Source: an uncultured Bacillota bacterium
GTDB taxonomy: Bacteria > Bacillota > Clostridia > Lachnospirales > Lachnospiraceae
NCBI GenBank assembly: GCA_949291945.1
Contig: CASEXH010000028.1
Span: 1-54,133 of the forward strand
Direction: 5' to 3'
Length of the DNA stretch: 54,133 nt
Shown piece after piece: positions 1 through 8,332 of the stretch. The notes under the pieces are model-generated. The model was not told the DNA's origin and made no database searches. It worked only from the letters and a program-made list of their open reading frames with translations. Both the position numbers and the translations under genes were made by a program. Within the stretch, counting starts at the first letter, position 1; each line of letters starts with the position of its first letter.

Positions 1-113
1 GGTCTATGAGTGGCCGATTGCTAAGCGGACGGGGCCAATACCTAAGTAAAGCGGCAAAGTTGGATAAACAGTTTTACATGTGTGGTTTTGAAGGTACAGT
101 ATATACCTTATAT

Positions 114-186
114 TCCTCCTTAGCTCAGTCGGTAGAGCATGCGGCTGTTAACCGCAGTGTCGTTGGTTCGAGTCCAACAGGGGGAG
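114..186 (+). tRNA. tRNA-Asn (GTT)
   Basis: A 73-nt cloverleaf with a 7-bp acceptor stem (114-120 with 179-185) and a GTT anticodon in a 7-nt loop. The T arm has the standard GGTTCGAGTCC core. The gene ends with discriminator G and a T-run follows directly, so CCA is not encoded. It is the first of six tightly packed tRNA genes. Confidence 0.95.
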
Positions 187-199
187 TTTTTTAAAATAT

Positions 200-271
200 G
201 GCTCCTTGGTCAAGCGGTTAAGACATCGCCCTTTCACGGCGGTAACACGGGTTCGATTCCCGTAGGAGTCA
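200..271 (+). tRNA. tRNA-Glu (TTC)
   Basis: A 72-nt cloverleaf with acceptor stem 200-206/264-270 and anticodon TTC in the loop CTTTCAC. The T arm reads GGTTCGATTCC. No CCA is encoded. It lies 13 nt after tRNA-Asn and is probably processed from the same transcript. Confidence 0.95.
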
Positions 272-299
272 CTAAGCTGTAAAGCTGATTTAATATTGT

Positions 300-372
300 G
301 CCGATGTGGCTCAATTGGCAGAGCAGCTGATTTGTAATCAGCAGGTTATCGGTTCGAGTCCGATCATCGGCT
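300..372 (+). tRNA. tRNA-Thr (TGT)
   Basis: A 73-nt cloverleaf with acceptor stem GCCGATG (300-306) pairing with CATCGGC (365-371). The anticodon TGT sits in the loop TTTGTAA. The discriminator base is T and no CCA follows. Confidence 0.95.
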
Positions 373-376
373 TCAT

Positions 377-450
377 GGACCTTTAGCTCAGTTGGTTAGA
401 GCAACCGGCTCATAACCGGTCGGTCCTGGGTTCGAGTCCCCGAAGGTCCA
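377..450 (+). tRNA. tRNA with CAT anticodon (Met, or Ile2 after lysidine modification)
   Basis: A 74-nt cloverleaf with acceptor stem GGACCTT/AAGGTCC, anticodon CAT and discriminator A. The CAT anticodon fits elongator Met or Ile2. The acceptor stem has C4-G69 and C5-G68, the pairs read by the lysidine synthetase TilS in known Ile2 tRNAs, and the GGACCTTTAGCTCAG start is like Ile2 genes of other Firmicutes, so Ile2 is at least as likely as Met. It lacks the features of an initiator. No CCA is encoded. Confidence 0.9.
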
Positions 451-497
451 CTCGTTAATGTTTTACATTAACACAATATAATATATTTAAAAATTAT

Positions 498-571
498 GGC
501 CCAGTGGCTCAGTTGGTTAGAGCGCCGCCCTGTCACGGCGGAGGTCGAGAGTTCGAGTCTCTTCTGGGTCG
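498..571 (+). tRNA. tRNA-Asp (GTC)
   Basis: A 74-nt cloverleaf with acceptor stem 498-504/564-570, including one G-T pair at position 2, and anticodon GTC in the loop CTGTCAC. The discriminator is G and CCA is not encoded. Confidence 0.95.
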
Positions 572-600
572 TTTAAAATGTCCAAAAACATTTTAAGAAT

Positions 601-687
601 GCCGCAGTGGCGGAACTGGCAGACGCACAGGACTTAAAATCCTGCGGGACTTATACTCCCGTACCGGTTCGATTCCGGTCTGCGGCA
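601..687 (+). tRNA. tRNA-Leu (TAA)
   Basis: An 87-nt class II tRNA with a long variable arm (CGGGAC...GTCCCG-like region around 643-662), acceptor stem GCCGCAG/CTGCGGC and anticodon TAA. No CCA is encoded. It is the last tRNA of the cluster, and its 3' end borders a recombinase-like remnant, which is what is expected of an old integration site. Confidence 0.95.
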
Positions 688-689
688 GT

Positions 690-831
690 TCATCAGGTGC
701 TTCGAATCCTTATAAACAAAGGGTTTGGAGCATTTTTTGTTTTTTGAGGTAGAATGTTCAAGTAAAGGCTGAATGTCGATAGGCTTTACTCCCGCAATAT
801 AAAGCATGGAAGCTTTTTCAATGATTAACAA
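690..831 (-). pseudogene. Remnant of a tyrosine recombinase (integrase) C-terminal region
   Basis: The minus strand encodes a stretch reading ASMLYIAGVKPIDIQPLLEH followed by ST. This matches the pattern A-S-x-L-x-x-A-G-V-x(4)-I/V-Q-x-L-L-G-H-S of the C-terminal catalytic part of phage-type integrases, between the second Arg box and the His. The preceding His-x-x-Arg box and the following catalytic Tyr region are missing. The reading frame runs on into the antisense of tRNA-Leu, so no working protein is made. Its place at the 3' end of a tRNA supports an old integrated element. The assignment rests on about 22 residues. Confidence 0.4.
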
Positions 832-1329
832 TCAAACAAATTAAATTCTCGTTGTAAAAAACATTTTATAAATAATGCCATCTCATTATCACTTTCTTTA
901 TTATTTGCTGGAATGTGTTCAATAATGATAATGGTATCATCCCAATTTAAATTTTTATCACTTAAAAACTTTCTTGCAAAAGATGTCAGCGAATTTCCGT
1001 AGTCCTTACTGAAATCTAAATCTGGAGAGGTGTAATTTGTTTTACCACCGACAAGTCCATATTTATAACCATTAATATTTAAAAATTTAATATAAGCAAA
1101 AAAACGAGCATTATCTTGATAACCTTTTTTCTGATTTTTTTATTTGTTACTTTATCTAACTCATAAAAATTAGTAATAGGATTATCTGCTTTTTTAATTC
1201 TTCCAATCTACTCTTTATTACGTCGAAATTCTTACGGCCATGGTTAGGATTTTCTATTTGCCAAAACAGGCAATATGTGGTAAAATATGCAAAAGTGTGG
1301 ATAGAGCCACACAGGATTAATTGTTCTAA
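825..1329 (-). pseudogene. Decayed gene with two frameshifts, function unknown
   Basis: Joining three minus-strand frames gives one continuous protein-like text. About 1329-1201 reads through FWQIENPNHGRKNFDVIKS. A one-base shift near 1200 then gives RIKKADNPITNFYELDKVTN. A second shift in a T-run at 1135-1141 gives the longest part, ending in FLQREFNLFDC and a stop at 825-827. The last segment, about 100 residues, has normal amino acid composition and no internal stop. The KYGLVGGKTN stretch and the final E...FNLF stretch recall GIY-YIG nucleases only loosely. It is more AT-rich than the flanking housekeeping genes, which fits acquired DNA behind tRNA-Leu. No 5' end can be defined. Confidence 0.5.
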
Positions 1330-1420
1330 TTATAAAATGTCATGTCAGTTCTGACTATAAATTCCAGATGATGTAAGTAAAAAGTACGATAATTTATGGA
1401 TACTAAGAAAGGATTTTAGA

Positions 1421-2836
1421 ATGAGAGAAAAGTATGAATCCCTGTCATTGGGGGCATTAAAAGAGATTGCAAGGGCTAGAGGAATGAAAGGGCTCTCTTC
1501 ATTAAAAAAGAGTGAATTAGTGGAACGTATGCTCCAGGAAGATGAGAAGGATAAGAAGCTGGCAGAGAAGAAAGAGGCCAAAGCAGAAGTAAAAAAAGAG
1601 GAGCATAAAAAAGAAGAAAATAAGAAAGAAGAACATAAAAAGGAAGAACACAGAAAGGAAGAAGGCCAGGAAGGAAGAACTGCACGGGCGCCTATGGAGC
1701 AGTCTGAACTGGACAGCGGTCAGAGTGTAACAGGAATTCTGGAAGTGCTTCCGGACGGATATGGATTTATCCGCAGTGATAACTATCTCCCGGGAGACAA
1801 TGACGTTTATGTATCCCCTTCCCAGATACGGAGATTCAACTTGAAAACCGGAGATATCCTGAAGGGGAATACCAGAGTAAAAAGTCAGAACGAGAAGTTT
1901 TCTGCTCTTTTGTATGTGACCTATATTAATGGATTCAAGGCAAACGAGATGCAGAGAATGAATTTTGAGGATATGACGCCTATCTTTCCTAACGAAAGGC
2001 TGTATCTGGAACGGCCAGGCGGAAGCATGGCGATGAGGATCACCGATCTGGTCAGCCCCATTGGAAAAGGGCAGAGAGGAATGATTGTTTCCCCGCCAAA
2101 GGCCGGTAAGACTACACTTTTAAAAGATGCGGCCAAATCTATCCTCCGCAATAATCCGGAAATGCATTTGATCATTCTGCTGATTGATGAGCGTCCGGAG
2201 GAAGTAACAGATATGAAGGAGACTATCAAAGGAAAGAATGTGGAAATCATCTATTCCACTTTTGACGAGCTTCCCGAACACCACAAGAGAGTCTCTGAAA
2301 TGACCATTGAAAGAGCAAAACGTCTGGTAGAACATAAGCAGGATGTGACCATTTTTATCGACAGTATCACAAGACTGGCCAGAGCTTACAACCTTACGGT
2401 TTCTCCCAGCGGACGTACACTTTCCGGAGGTCTGGATCCGGCAGCTCTGTATATGCCAAAGAGATTTTTCGGAGCAGCCAGAAATATGCGGGAAGGGGGA
2501 AGCCTGACCATCCTGGCTACGGCCCTGGTTGATACAGGAAGCAAGATGGATGATGTGGTTTATGAGGAGTTCAAGGGAACCGGTAATATGGAGTTGATCC
2601 TGGACAGAAAGCTTCAGGAAAAGAGAGTATTCCCGGCTATCGATATTGCAAAATCAGGAACCAGGAGAGAGGATCTGCTTCTGACTCCGGAGGAGCTGGA
2701 GGCAGTGGAAATCATGCGCAAGGCCTTAAATGGGATGAAGTCCGACGAGGCTACAGAAAACATCCTGAATATGTTTGCAAGGACCAGGGATAACAAAGAA
2801 TTTGTCCAGATGATCAAGAAACAGAGAATCCTTTAA
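1421..2836 (+). CDS. rho: Transcription termination factor Rho
   Basis: Rho is the hexameric RNA-dependent ATPase that releases RNA polymerase at factor-dependent terminators. The 471-residue protein has an N-terminal Rho_N domain (about 5-40), a strongly charged Lys/Glu-rich insert (about 41-82), a cold-shock-like RNA-binding domain (about 100-170) and a RecA-like ATPase. Walker A is PPKAGKTT (225-232), the catalytic Glu region is RPEEVTDM (258-265), Walker B is TIFIDS (310-315), and [20 protein letters not shown] forms the Q/R-loop region. The start is supported by AAGAAAGGA nine bases upstream of ATG. The Lys/Glu insert is of low complexity and probably disordered, as in other Clostridia and Actinobacteria. 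Confidence 0.97.
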   Translation: MREKYESLSLGALKEIARARGMKGLSSLKKSELVERMLQEDEKDKKLAEKKEAKAEVKKEEHKKEENKKEEHKKEEHRKEEGQEGRTARAPMEQSELDSGQSVTGILEVLPDGYGFIRSDNYLPGDNDVYVSPSQIRRFNLKTGDILKGNTRVKSQNEKFSALLYVTYINGFKANEMQRMNFEDMTPIFPNERLYLERPGGSMAMRITDLVSPIGKGQRGMIVSPPKAGKTTLLKDAAKSILRNNPEMHLIILLIDERPEEVTDMKETIKGKNVEIIYSTFDELPEHHKRVSEMTIERAKRLVEHKQDVTIFIDSITRLARAYNLTVSPSGRTLSGGLDPAALYMPKRFFGAARNMREGGSLTILATALVDTGSKMDDVVYEEFKGTGNMELILDRKLQEKRVFPAIDIAKSGTRREDLLLTPEELEAVEIMRKALNGMKSDEATENILNMFARTRDNKEFVQMIKKQRIL

Positions 2837-2853
2837 CTTTTCTATATTAGGAC

Positions 2854-2882
2854 TTGCATTTATAGCGAATCTATGCTACAAT
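2854..2882 (+). promoter_or_regulatory. Sigma-A type promoter for rpmE
   Basis: TTGCAT at 2854-2859 and TACAAT at 2877-2882 are separated by exactly 17 bases, and TG precedes the -10 by one base (extended -10). Transcription would start near 2889, giving a leader of about 65 nt before rpmE. It lies in the only gap between rho and rpmE, so rpmE and its downstream genes can be transcribed independently of rho. Confidence 0.7.
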
Positions 2883-2953
2883 TTATAAGCTGTTTGAAAT
2901 TGATAAACGCATAAAACAATATAAATTATAAACTTATAGAAGAGGTGAAAAAC

Positions 2954-3157
2954 ATGAAAGAAGGAATCCATCCAAACTATCAGGAATGTACAGTGACATG
3001 CAACTGTGGAAATACATTTAAGACAGGTTCTACCAAGTCTGAGCTGCGAGTAGAAGTTTGCTCCAAATGTCATCCTTTCTATACAGGACAGCAGAAAGCT
3101 GCACAGGCCCGTGGACGTATTGATAAGTTCAATAGAAAATACGGCATTAATAAATAA
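2954..3157 (+). CDS. rpmE: 50S ribosomal protein L31 (zinc-binding form)
   Basis: This 67-residue protein is L31, which binds at the central protuberance of the 50S subunit. It begins [10 protein letters not shown] and carries four cysteines, in CNCGNTF and [11 protein letters not shown] plus the preceding CTVTC, which bind zinc in the C+ form of L31. The ATG at 2954 is chosen because AGAGGTG lies eight bases upstream; an in-frame GTG at 2945 lies inside that ribosome binding site. It is followed closely by the yqhQ-like gene, so the two may share a transcript. Confidence 0.97.
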   Translation: MKEGIHPNYQECTVTCNCGNTFKTGSTKSELRVEVCSKCHPFYTGQQKAAQARGRIDKFNRKYGINK

Positions 3158-3216
3158 GATGTATGAAGAGGTTGAGGTTTTCGGACTTCAGCCTCTTATT
3201 GCGTTTGGAGGAAAGA

Positions 3217-4194
3217 ATGAAATCATCGAATATCGGCGGACAGGCGGTAATGGAAGGCATTATGATGCGCCATGGAGATGTTTATTCTGTGGCTGTGCGC
3301 AAGCCGGACAAAGAGATTGAGATTAAAGTGGAAGATTATAAGAGCATTATAAAGAATAAGAAAATCTTAAATCTTCCCATTATAAGAGGAGTATTTAATT
3401 TTATAGATTCGTTGGTGGTAGGAACGAAATGTCTTATGTATTCCGCCACTTTTTTTGAAGAGGAAGAGGATTACCGGAAGCGGAAAGAGCTTCAAGGTGA
3501 AGAAAAGGAGAGGGAAGAGGCTAAAAAGGAGAAAGAGGATAAGGTTCTGATGACTCTTACCGTTTGCTTTTCCGTGGTGTTTTCCGTAGCTCTGTTTATG
3601 GTGCTGCCATACCTGATCGCCAGCCTGCTTCACCGTGTAGGGGCTACGGAGACTCTGGTGACCATTGCAGAGGCTATTGTGAGGATCCTGCTGTTTTTGC
3701 TCTATATGGTTCTTATCTCTAAGATGGAAGATATACAGAGAGTGTTCATGTACCATGGAGCGGAGCATAAATGCATTAACTCCGTGGAACACGGGCTGCC
3801 TCTGACCGTAGAAAATGTAATGAAAAGCTCCAGATTCCATAAGAGATGCGGAACCAGTTTTCTGTTTTTTGTGATTATCGTAAGTATTATCTTTTTTATT
3901 GGATTTTTTGCAGTGGTTCCGGTAAAGACTATGTGGCTGCGGATACTGATCCGTATCCTTCTGGTGCCGGCTATTGCAGGGATTTCCTACGAATTTATCC
4001 GCCTGGCAGGAAACAGTGACAATCCGGCAGTGGCTTTTCTGTCTAAGCCGGGACTGGCTCTTCAGAAGCTGACCACCAAGGAACCTACGCCGGATATGAC
4101 GGAAGTTGCGATTGCTGCTGTGGAGGCTGTTTTTGACTGGAAAGAATATCTCAGGGAGAACTTCCCGGATACAGAGATCCCGGAGGAGCCCTGA
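3217..4194 (+). CDS. DUF1385 family membrane protein (YqhQ-like)
   Basis: This 325-residue protein starts MKSSNIGGQAVMEGIMMRHG, the typical N-terminus of the DUF1385/YqhQ family. Members are predicted membrane proteins; I know of no settled biochemical role. Hydrophobic segments lie around residues 110-135, 148-170 and 215-255, and a charged Glu/Lys-rich stretch precedes the first. The motif FMYHGAEHKCINSVEHG, with conserved His and Cys, is characteristic. ATG at 3217 is preferred because TGGAGGAAAG lies just upstream; an in-frame ATG at 3163 has no such site. Its stop overlaps the prmC start, which suggests translational coupling with the release-factor genes. Confidence 0.88.
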   Translation: MKSSNIGGQAVMEGIMMRHGDVYSVAVRKPDKEIEIKVEDYKSIIKNKKILNLPIIRGVFNFIDSLVVGTKCLMYSATFFEEEEDYRKRKELQGEEKEREEAKKEKEDKVLMTLTVCFSVVFSVALFMVLPYLIASLLHRVGATETLVTIAEAIVRILLFLLYMVLISKMEDIQRVFMYHGAEHKCINSVEHGLPLTVENVMKSSRFHKRCGTSFLFFVIIVSIIFFIGFFAVVPVKTMWLRILIRILLVPAIAGISYEFIRLAGNSDNPAVAFLSKPGLALQKLTTKEPTPDMTEVAIAAVEAVFDWKEYLRENFPDTEIPEEP

Positions 4195-5054
4195 TGATGA
4201 GGACTTACAGAGAATTGCTGGAGTTTGGAAAAAGCAGGCTGCAGGAACAGGAGATAGAGAATTCCCAGCTGGACGCCTGGCTCCTCATGGAATATGTGTG
4301 CCAGATTTCCAGAACCTGGTATTTCCTTCACGAGGAGGAACAGCCGGGAGAGGATGAGGAAAAACAATATATTGCACTGATCAGGAAAAGAGAGGAACAT
4401 ATACCTCTCCAACAGCTTACCCATGAGGCTTACTTTTACGGGATGAAATTTTACGTAGATGAAAATGTGCTGGCGCCCAGGCCGGACACAGAGATCCTGG
4501 TGGAACAGGTCCTTGAAAAACTTCCAGTAGATCAGGAAACGGAGATCCTGGATCTGTGTACGGGAAGCGGCTGTATTCTGCTGAGTATCCTGGCAAACCG
4601 GAAGGAGGCCAGGGGAACCGGGGCAGACCTGTCAGAAAAGGCTCTGGCAGTAGCGGAGCGAAACGGCAGAGAACTGGGAATAAAAGCCAGGTGGATCCAC
4701 AGCGATCTCTTTGAGAAGATCCAGGGACAGTATCATGCCGTTGTCTCCAATCCTCCCTATATCCGGACAGATGTGATCCAGGGGCTGATGGAGGAGGTGC
4801 GGCTTTATGAGCCTTATATGGCCCTGGATGGCCATGAAGACGGCCTTCATTTTTACCGGAAGATCATTGCCCAGGCGGGAGATTATCTGAAGCCGCAGGG
4901 ACTGCTGGCCTTTGAGATCGGCTATGACCAGGGAGAGGCAGTATCTTCTCTCATGAAAGAACAGGGATACAGACAGGTGCAGGTGGTCAAAGACCTGGCA
5001 GGTCTGGACAGAGTAGTAATAGGAAGAAAAAATCAGGAGGAAAGATATGTTTGA
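4194..5054 (+). CDS. prmC: Release factor glutamine N5-methyltransferase PrmC
   Basis: PrmC uses S-adenosylmethionine to methylate the Gln of the GGQ motif in release factors. The 286-residue protein has an N-terminal helical domain and a Rossmann-type methyltransferase domain. Visible motifs are [11 protein letters not shown] (SAM binding) and VSNPPYI, the NPPY that binds the target glutamine. The gene starts in an ATGA overlap with the upstream stop (4192-4196) after CGGAGGAG, and its end overlaps prfA by 8 bases. An ATG one codon later is an alternative start. Being next to prfA puts the enzyme beside its substrate, the usual arrangement in Firmicutes. Confidence 0.95.
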   Translation: MMRTYRELLEFGKSRLQEQEIENSQLDAWLLMEYVCQISRTWYFLHEEEQPGEDEEKQYIALIRKREEHIPLQQLTHEAYFYGMKFYVDENVLAPRPDTEILVEQVLEKLPVDQETEILDLCTGSGCILLSILANRKEARGTGADLSEKALAVAERNGRELGIKARWIHSDLFEKIQGQYHAVVSNPPYIRTDVIQGLMEEVRLYEPYMALDGHEDGLHFYRKIIAQAGDYLKPQGLLAFEIGYDQGEAVSSLMKEQGYRQVQVVKDLAGLDRVVIGRKNQEERYV

Positions 5055-6117
5055 TAAATTAGATGACATTTTAGTACGCCTTGAAGAAATATTAAATGAA
5101 CTGAATGAGCCTACTGTGGCCAATGACACAGCGAGGTTCCAGAGATTAATGAAAGAGCAGAGCGAGCTTCAGCCTATTGCGGCAGCCTATAAGGAGTATA
5201 AAGACTGTAAGCAGACCGTAGAGGACAGCCTTGCCATGCTGGAAGAAGAGTCTGATGAAGAGATGCGGGAAATGTTAAAAGAAGAGCTGGCTGAAGCCAA
5301 AAAACGGATCGAGGAACTGGAACATGAGCTGAAGATCCTTCTTCTTCCAAAAGACCCTAATGATGAGAAAAACGTTATTGTGGAGATCCGGGCAGGCGCC
5401 GGCGGAGATGAGGCTGCCCTGTTTGCAGCAGAAATCTACAGGATGTATGTAAAATATGCAGAATCCCAGCGTTGGAAGACAGAGCTCCTTACGTTAAATG
5501 AAAACGGTATTGGAGGCTTCAAGGAAGTCACCTTTATGATCTACGGACAGGGAGCCTATTCAAAACTGAAATATGAAAGCGGCGTCCATCGTGTCCAGAG
5601 GGTGCCGGAAACAGAAAGCGGCGGCCGTATTCATACCTCTACTATTACGGTAGCCATCATGCCGGAAGCTGAAGAGATTGATTTCCATCTGGATCTGAAT
5701 GACTGTAAGTTTGATGTGTTCCGTGCTTCCGGAAACGGAGGACAGTGTGTAAATACCACTGACTCAGCGGTACGTCTTACCCATATCCCTACAGGAATTG
5801 TAATTTCCTGTCAGGACGAAAAATCTCAGCTTAAAAATAAGGATAAAGCGTTGAAGATCCTTCGTTCCCGTCTGTATGACATGGAGCTGCAGAAGCGCCA
5901 TGATGAAGAAGCAGAGGCCAGAAGAAGCCAGGTAGGAACCGGAGACCGGTCTGAAAAGATCCGGACTTATAATTTCCCCCAGGGACGTGTGACAGACCAC
6001 AGGATCAAGCTGACTCTTCATAAGCTGGATTCTGTTTTAAACGGCGATCTTCAGGAGATCATAGATAATCTCATCGCAGCAGATCAGACAGCGAAACTTG
6101 CCAATATGAACGAGTAG
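5047..6117 (+). CDS. prfA: Peptide chain release factor 1
   Basis: RF1 reads UAA and UAG in the ribosomal A site and triggers peptidyl-tRNA hydrolysis. The 356-residue protein has the usual length. The GGQ motif is at residues 231-233 ([17 protein letters not shown]), and the stop-codon reading tripeptide region is PET (187-189) in [15 protein letters not shown], as in other Firmicute RF1 proteins. AGGAGGAAAG precedes the ATG and lies inside the end of prmC, so the two are translationally coupled. The GGQ glutamine is the expected target of PrmC. Confidence 0.97.
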   Translation: MFDKLDDILVRLEEILNELNEPTVANDTARFQRLMKEQSELQPIAAAYKEYKDCKQTVEDSLAMLEEESDEEMREMLKEELAEAKKRIEELEHELKILLLPKDPNDEKNVIVEIRAGAGGDEAALFAAEIYRMYVKYAESQRWKTELLTLNENGIGGFKEVTFMIYGQGAYSKLKYESGVHRVQRVPETESGGRIHTSTITVAIMPEAEEIDFHLDLNDCKFDVFRASGNGGQCVNTTDSAVRLTHIPTGIVISCQDEKSQLKNKDKALKILRSRLYDMELQKRHDEEAEARRSQVGTGDRSEKIRTYNFPQGRVTDHRIKLTLHKLDSVLNGDLQEIIDNLIAADQTAKLANMNE

Positions 6118-6146
6118 GGAGCAGACATAAAAGAAAAGGAGCTTGT

Positions 6147-8198
6147 ATGGGAAAATCATTATTTATAGCAGAGAAGCCCAGTGTAGCCCAGGAATTTGCC
6201 AAGGCTCTGAAGGTCAATACCCAGAGACATGACGGTTATCTGGAATCAGAGAATACGGTGATCACCTGGTGCGTGGGGCATCTCATTACCATGAGCTATC
6301 CGGAAAAATATGATGAGAAGCTGAAAAGGTGGAGCCTGGAGACTCTGCCTTTTTTGCCCGGGGAATTTAAGTACGAAGTGATCCCTTCCGTAAAAAAGCA
6401 GTATGATATAGTCAGCAGTCTTCTGAACCGGAAAGATGTGGAGACCATCTATGTGTGTACAGACTCCGGAAGAGAGGGAGAATATATCTATCGTCTGGTG
6501 GCTATGATGGCCCATGTAGAGGGTAAAGACCAGAGGCGGGTGTGGATCGATTCTCAAACAGAAGAGGAGATTTTGAGAGGTATCCGGGAGGCAAAGGATA
6601 TCCATGAATATGATAACCTTTCTGCCTCTGCTTATCTCCGGGCCAAAGAAGATTACCTTATGGGCATTAATTTTTCCAGGCTTCTTTCTCTGAAATACGG
6701 GAATGCAGTGTCCTCTTATCTGGGAACAAAATATCAGGCTATATCGGTAGGCCGTGTGATGACCTGCGTCCTGGGCATGGTGGTCCGCAGAGAGCGGGAG
6801 ATCCGGGAATTTGTGAAAACACCTTTCTACCGGGTTCTGGGGAAATTTGAACTGGCAGGCCGCAGCTTTGAGGGCGAATGGAGAGGAGTGGAAGGCAGCC
6901 GGTATTTCCAGTCTCCTCTGCTGTATAAAGAAAACGGCTTTAAGGAAGAGAAGGACGCCCGGCAGCTTCTGGATATCCTGAGTACAAATCCTCCTCTCAC
7001 TGCCGTGGCGGAAAAAATCGAGAAGAAAAAGGAAAATAAGAATCCCCCTCTTCTGTTTAACCTGGCGGAGCTGCAGAATGAATGTTCCCGGCTTTTTAAG
7101 CTGAGTCCCGATGAAACCCTCAGGATCGTTCAGGAACTGTATGAGAAGAAGCTGGTCACTTATCCAAGAACCGACGCCAGAGTGCTGTCTACAGCCGTTG
7201 CCAAGGAGATATCTAAGAATATCAGAGGCCTGAGAAACTATGAACATGCCGGTGGATTTGCCGGGGAGATCTTGGAACAGGGCAGTTATAAAAACATCGG
7301 GAAGACACGATATACCAATGATAAACAGATTACAGACCACTATGCCATCATTCCTACCGGTCAGGGACTAGGCACCTTAAAGGGATTGAATGCCCAGTCC
7401 CAGAAAGTCTATGAAGTGATCGTAAGACGGTTTTTAAGTATTTTTTACCCTCCTGCGGTCTATCAGAAGATCAGCCTGGTATCCTCTATTGAAAAAGAAC
7501 GGCTGTTTTCTTCTTTTAAGATTCTGGTTTCTGAGGGATATCTGAAAGTTACAGGATATTCCTTTGGAAAGAATAGGAAGGAAGAGAGCGGGGGAAAGGG
7601 ACAGGAGGAAGAACAGGTAGAAGATGGAGCTTTTCTGGAGATGATCCAGGGAGTGAAAAAAGGCAGTACTCTTCCTATCAAGGAATTTTACATAAAAGAA
7701 GGGGAGACTTCTCCTCCAAAAAGATATACTTCAGGATCTATGATCCTGGCTATGGAAAATGCCGGTCAGCTTATCGAGGATGAGGAACTGAGAGCCCAGA
7801 TCAAGGGAAGCGGTATCGGAACCAGCGCCACCAGAGCCGAAATTCTGAAAAAGCTGATCACCATCAAATATCTGGCGCTGAATAAGAAGACCCAGGTAAT
7901 CACTCCTACCCTTCTTGGAGAAATGATCTTTGATGTGGTGAATGCCTCTATCCGTTCCCTTTTAAACCCTGAGCTTACAGCCAGCTGGGAAAAAGGACTG
8001 ACTTATGTGGCAGAAGGGAGTATTACTTCCGATGAATATATGGTGAAATTGGAAGATTTCATCCGGAAGCGGACCCAGGGAGTTATGGGACTGAGGAACC
8101 AGTTTGCCCTGCGCCAGTATTTTGACAAAGCGGCCTCATACTATAAGAAATCCAATACCAGGACTGCCGGTACAGGGAAAGCTTCGTCAAAGAAATGA
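6147..8198 (+). CDS. topB: DNA topoisomerase III (type IA)
   Basis: Type IA topoisomerases cut one DNA strand through a 5'-phosphotyrosine and help resolve linked DNA. The 683-residue protein has an N-terminal Toprim domain (SLFIAEKPSVAQ; acidic motif DSGREGE at 106-112) and the catalytic tyrosine Y339 in LVTYPRTDAR. The later GSGIGTSATRAEILKKL block is typical of TopB. There are no C-terminal zinc-finger cysteines, unlike TopA. AAAAGGAGC lies about eight bases before the ATG. It is 29 bases downstream of prfA in the same orientation. TopB copies also occur on conjugative elements, but no other such genes are next to it. Confidence 0.93.
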   Translation: MGKSLFIAEKPSVAQEFAKALKVNTQRHDGYLESENTVITWCVGHLITMSYPEKYDEKLKRWSLETLPFLPGEFKYEVIPSVKKQYDIVSSLLNRKDVETIYVCTDSGREGEYIYRLVAMMAHVEGKDQRRVWIDSQTEEEILRGIREAKDIHEYDNLSASAYLRAKEDYLMGINFSRLLSLKYGNAVSSYLGTKYQAISVGRVMTCVLGMVVRREREIREFVKTPFYRVLGKFELAGRSFEGEWRGVEGSRYFQSPLLYKENGFKEEKDARQLLDILSTNPPLTAVAEKIEKKKENKNPPLLFNLAELQNECSRLFKLSPDETLRIVQELYEKKLVTYPRTDARVLSTAVAKEISKNIRGLRNYEHAGGFAGEILEQGSYKNIGKTRYTNDKQITDHYAIIPTGQGLGTLKGLNAQSQKVYEVIVRRFLSIFYPPAVYQKISLVSSIEKERLFSSFKILVSEGYLKVTGYSFGKNRKEESGGKGQEEEQVEDGAFLEMIQGVKKGSTLPIKEFYIKEGETSPPKRYTSGSMILAMENAGQLIEDEELRAQIKGSGIGTSATRAEILKKLITIKYLALNKKTQVITPTLLGEMIFDVVNASIRSLLNPELTASWEKGLTYVAEGSITSDEYMVKLEDFIRKRTQGVMGLRNQFALRQYFDKAASYYKKSNTRTAGTGKASSKK

Positions 8199-8267
8199 AA
8201 ATGAAGCAATCCTGGTAGTTAAAAGAACGCTTATGTTGGTATCCGGAAGGAAAAACGGAAAAAACGG

Positions 8268-8296
8268 TTGGAAAAATCCTTTCTCCATAGTAGAAT
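8268..8296 (+). promoter_or_regulatory. Candidate sigma-A promoter before the hexapeptide-repeat gene
   Basis: TTGGAA (8268-8273) and TAGAAT (8291-8296) are 17 bases apart in the gap between topB and the gene at 8333. Transcription would start near 8303, about 30 bases before the start codon. Confidence 0.5.
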
Positions 8297-8332
8297 AGTA
8301 GAGAAAAGTTAAGGAAGAAAGCAGGTAGAAAG

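Noticed and set aside
1..113. End of an rRNA gene or another tRNA before tRNA-Asn
   Set aside because: No 5S or tRNA pattern could be folded from this stretch, so nothing was called.
634..831. 65-codon minus-strand open frame as a working gene
   Set aside because: It runs through the antisense of tRNA-Leu and has no proper start; only the integrase-like stretch was kept, as a remnant.
1597..1665. CRISPR-like repeats
   Set aside because: The regular AAAGAAGA-type units encode the Lys/Glu-rich insert of Rho in frame and have no spacers.
6246..7340. 364-codon open frame antisense to topB
   Set aside because: It is a shadow of the topoisomerase gene with no recognisable motif or binding site.
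8104..8298. Possible gene overlapping the end of topB
   Set aside because: Most of it lies in another frame of topB, it has no binding site and no recognisable product.
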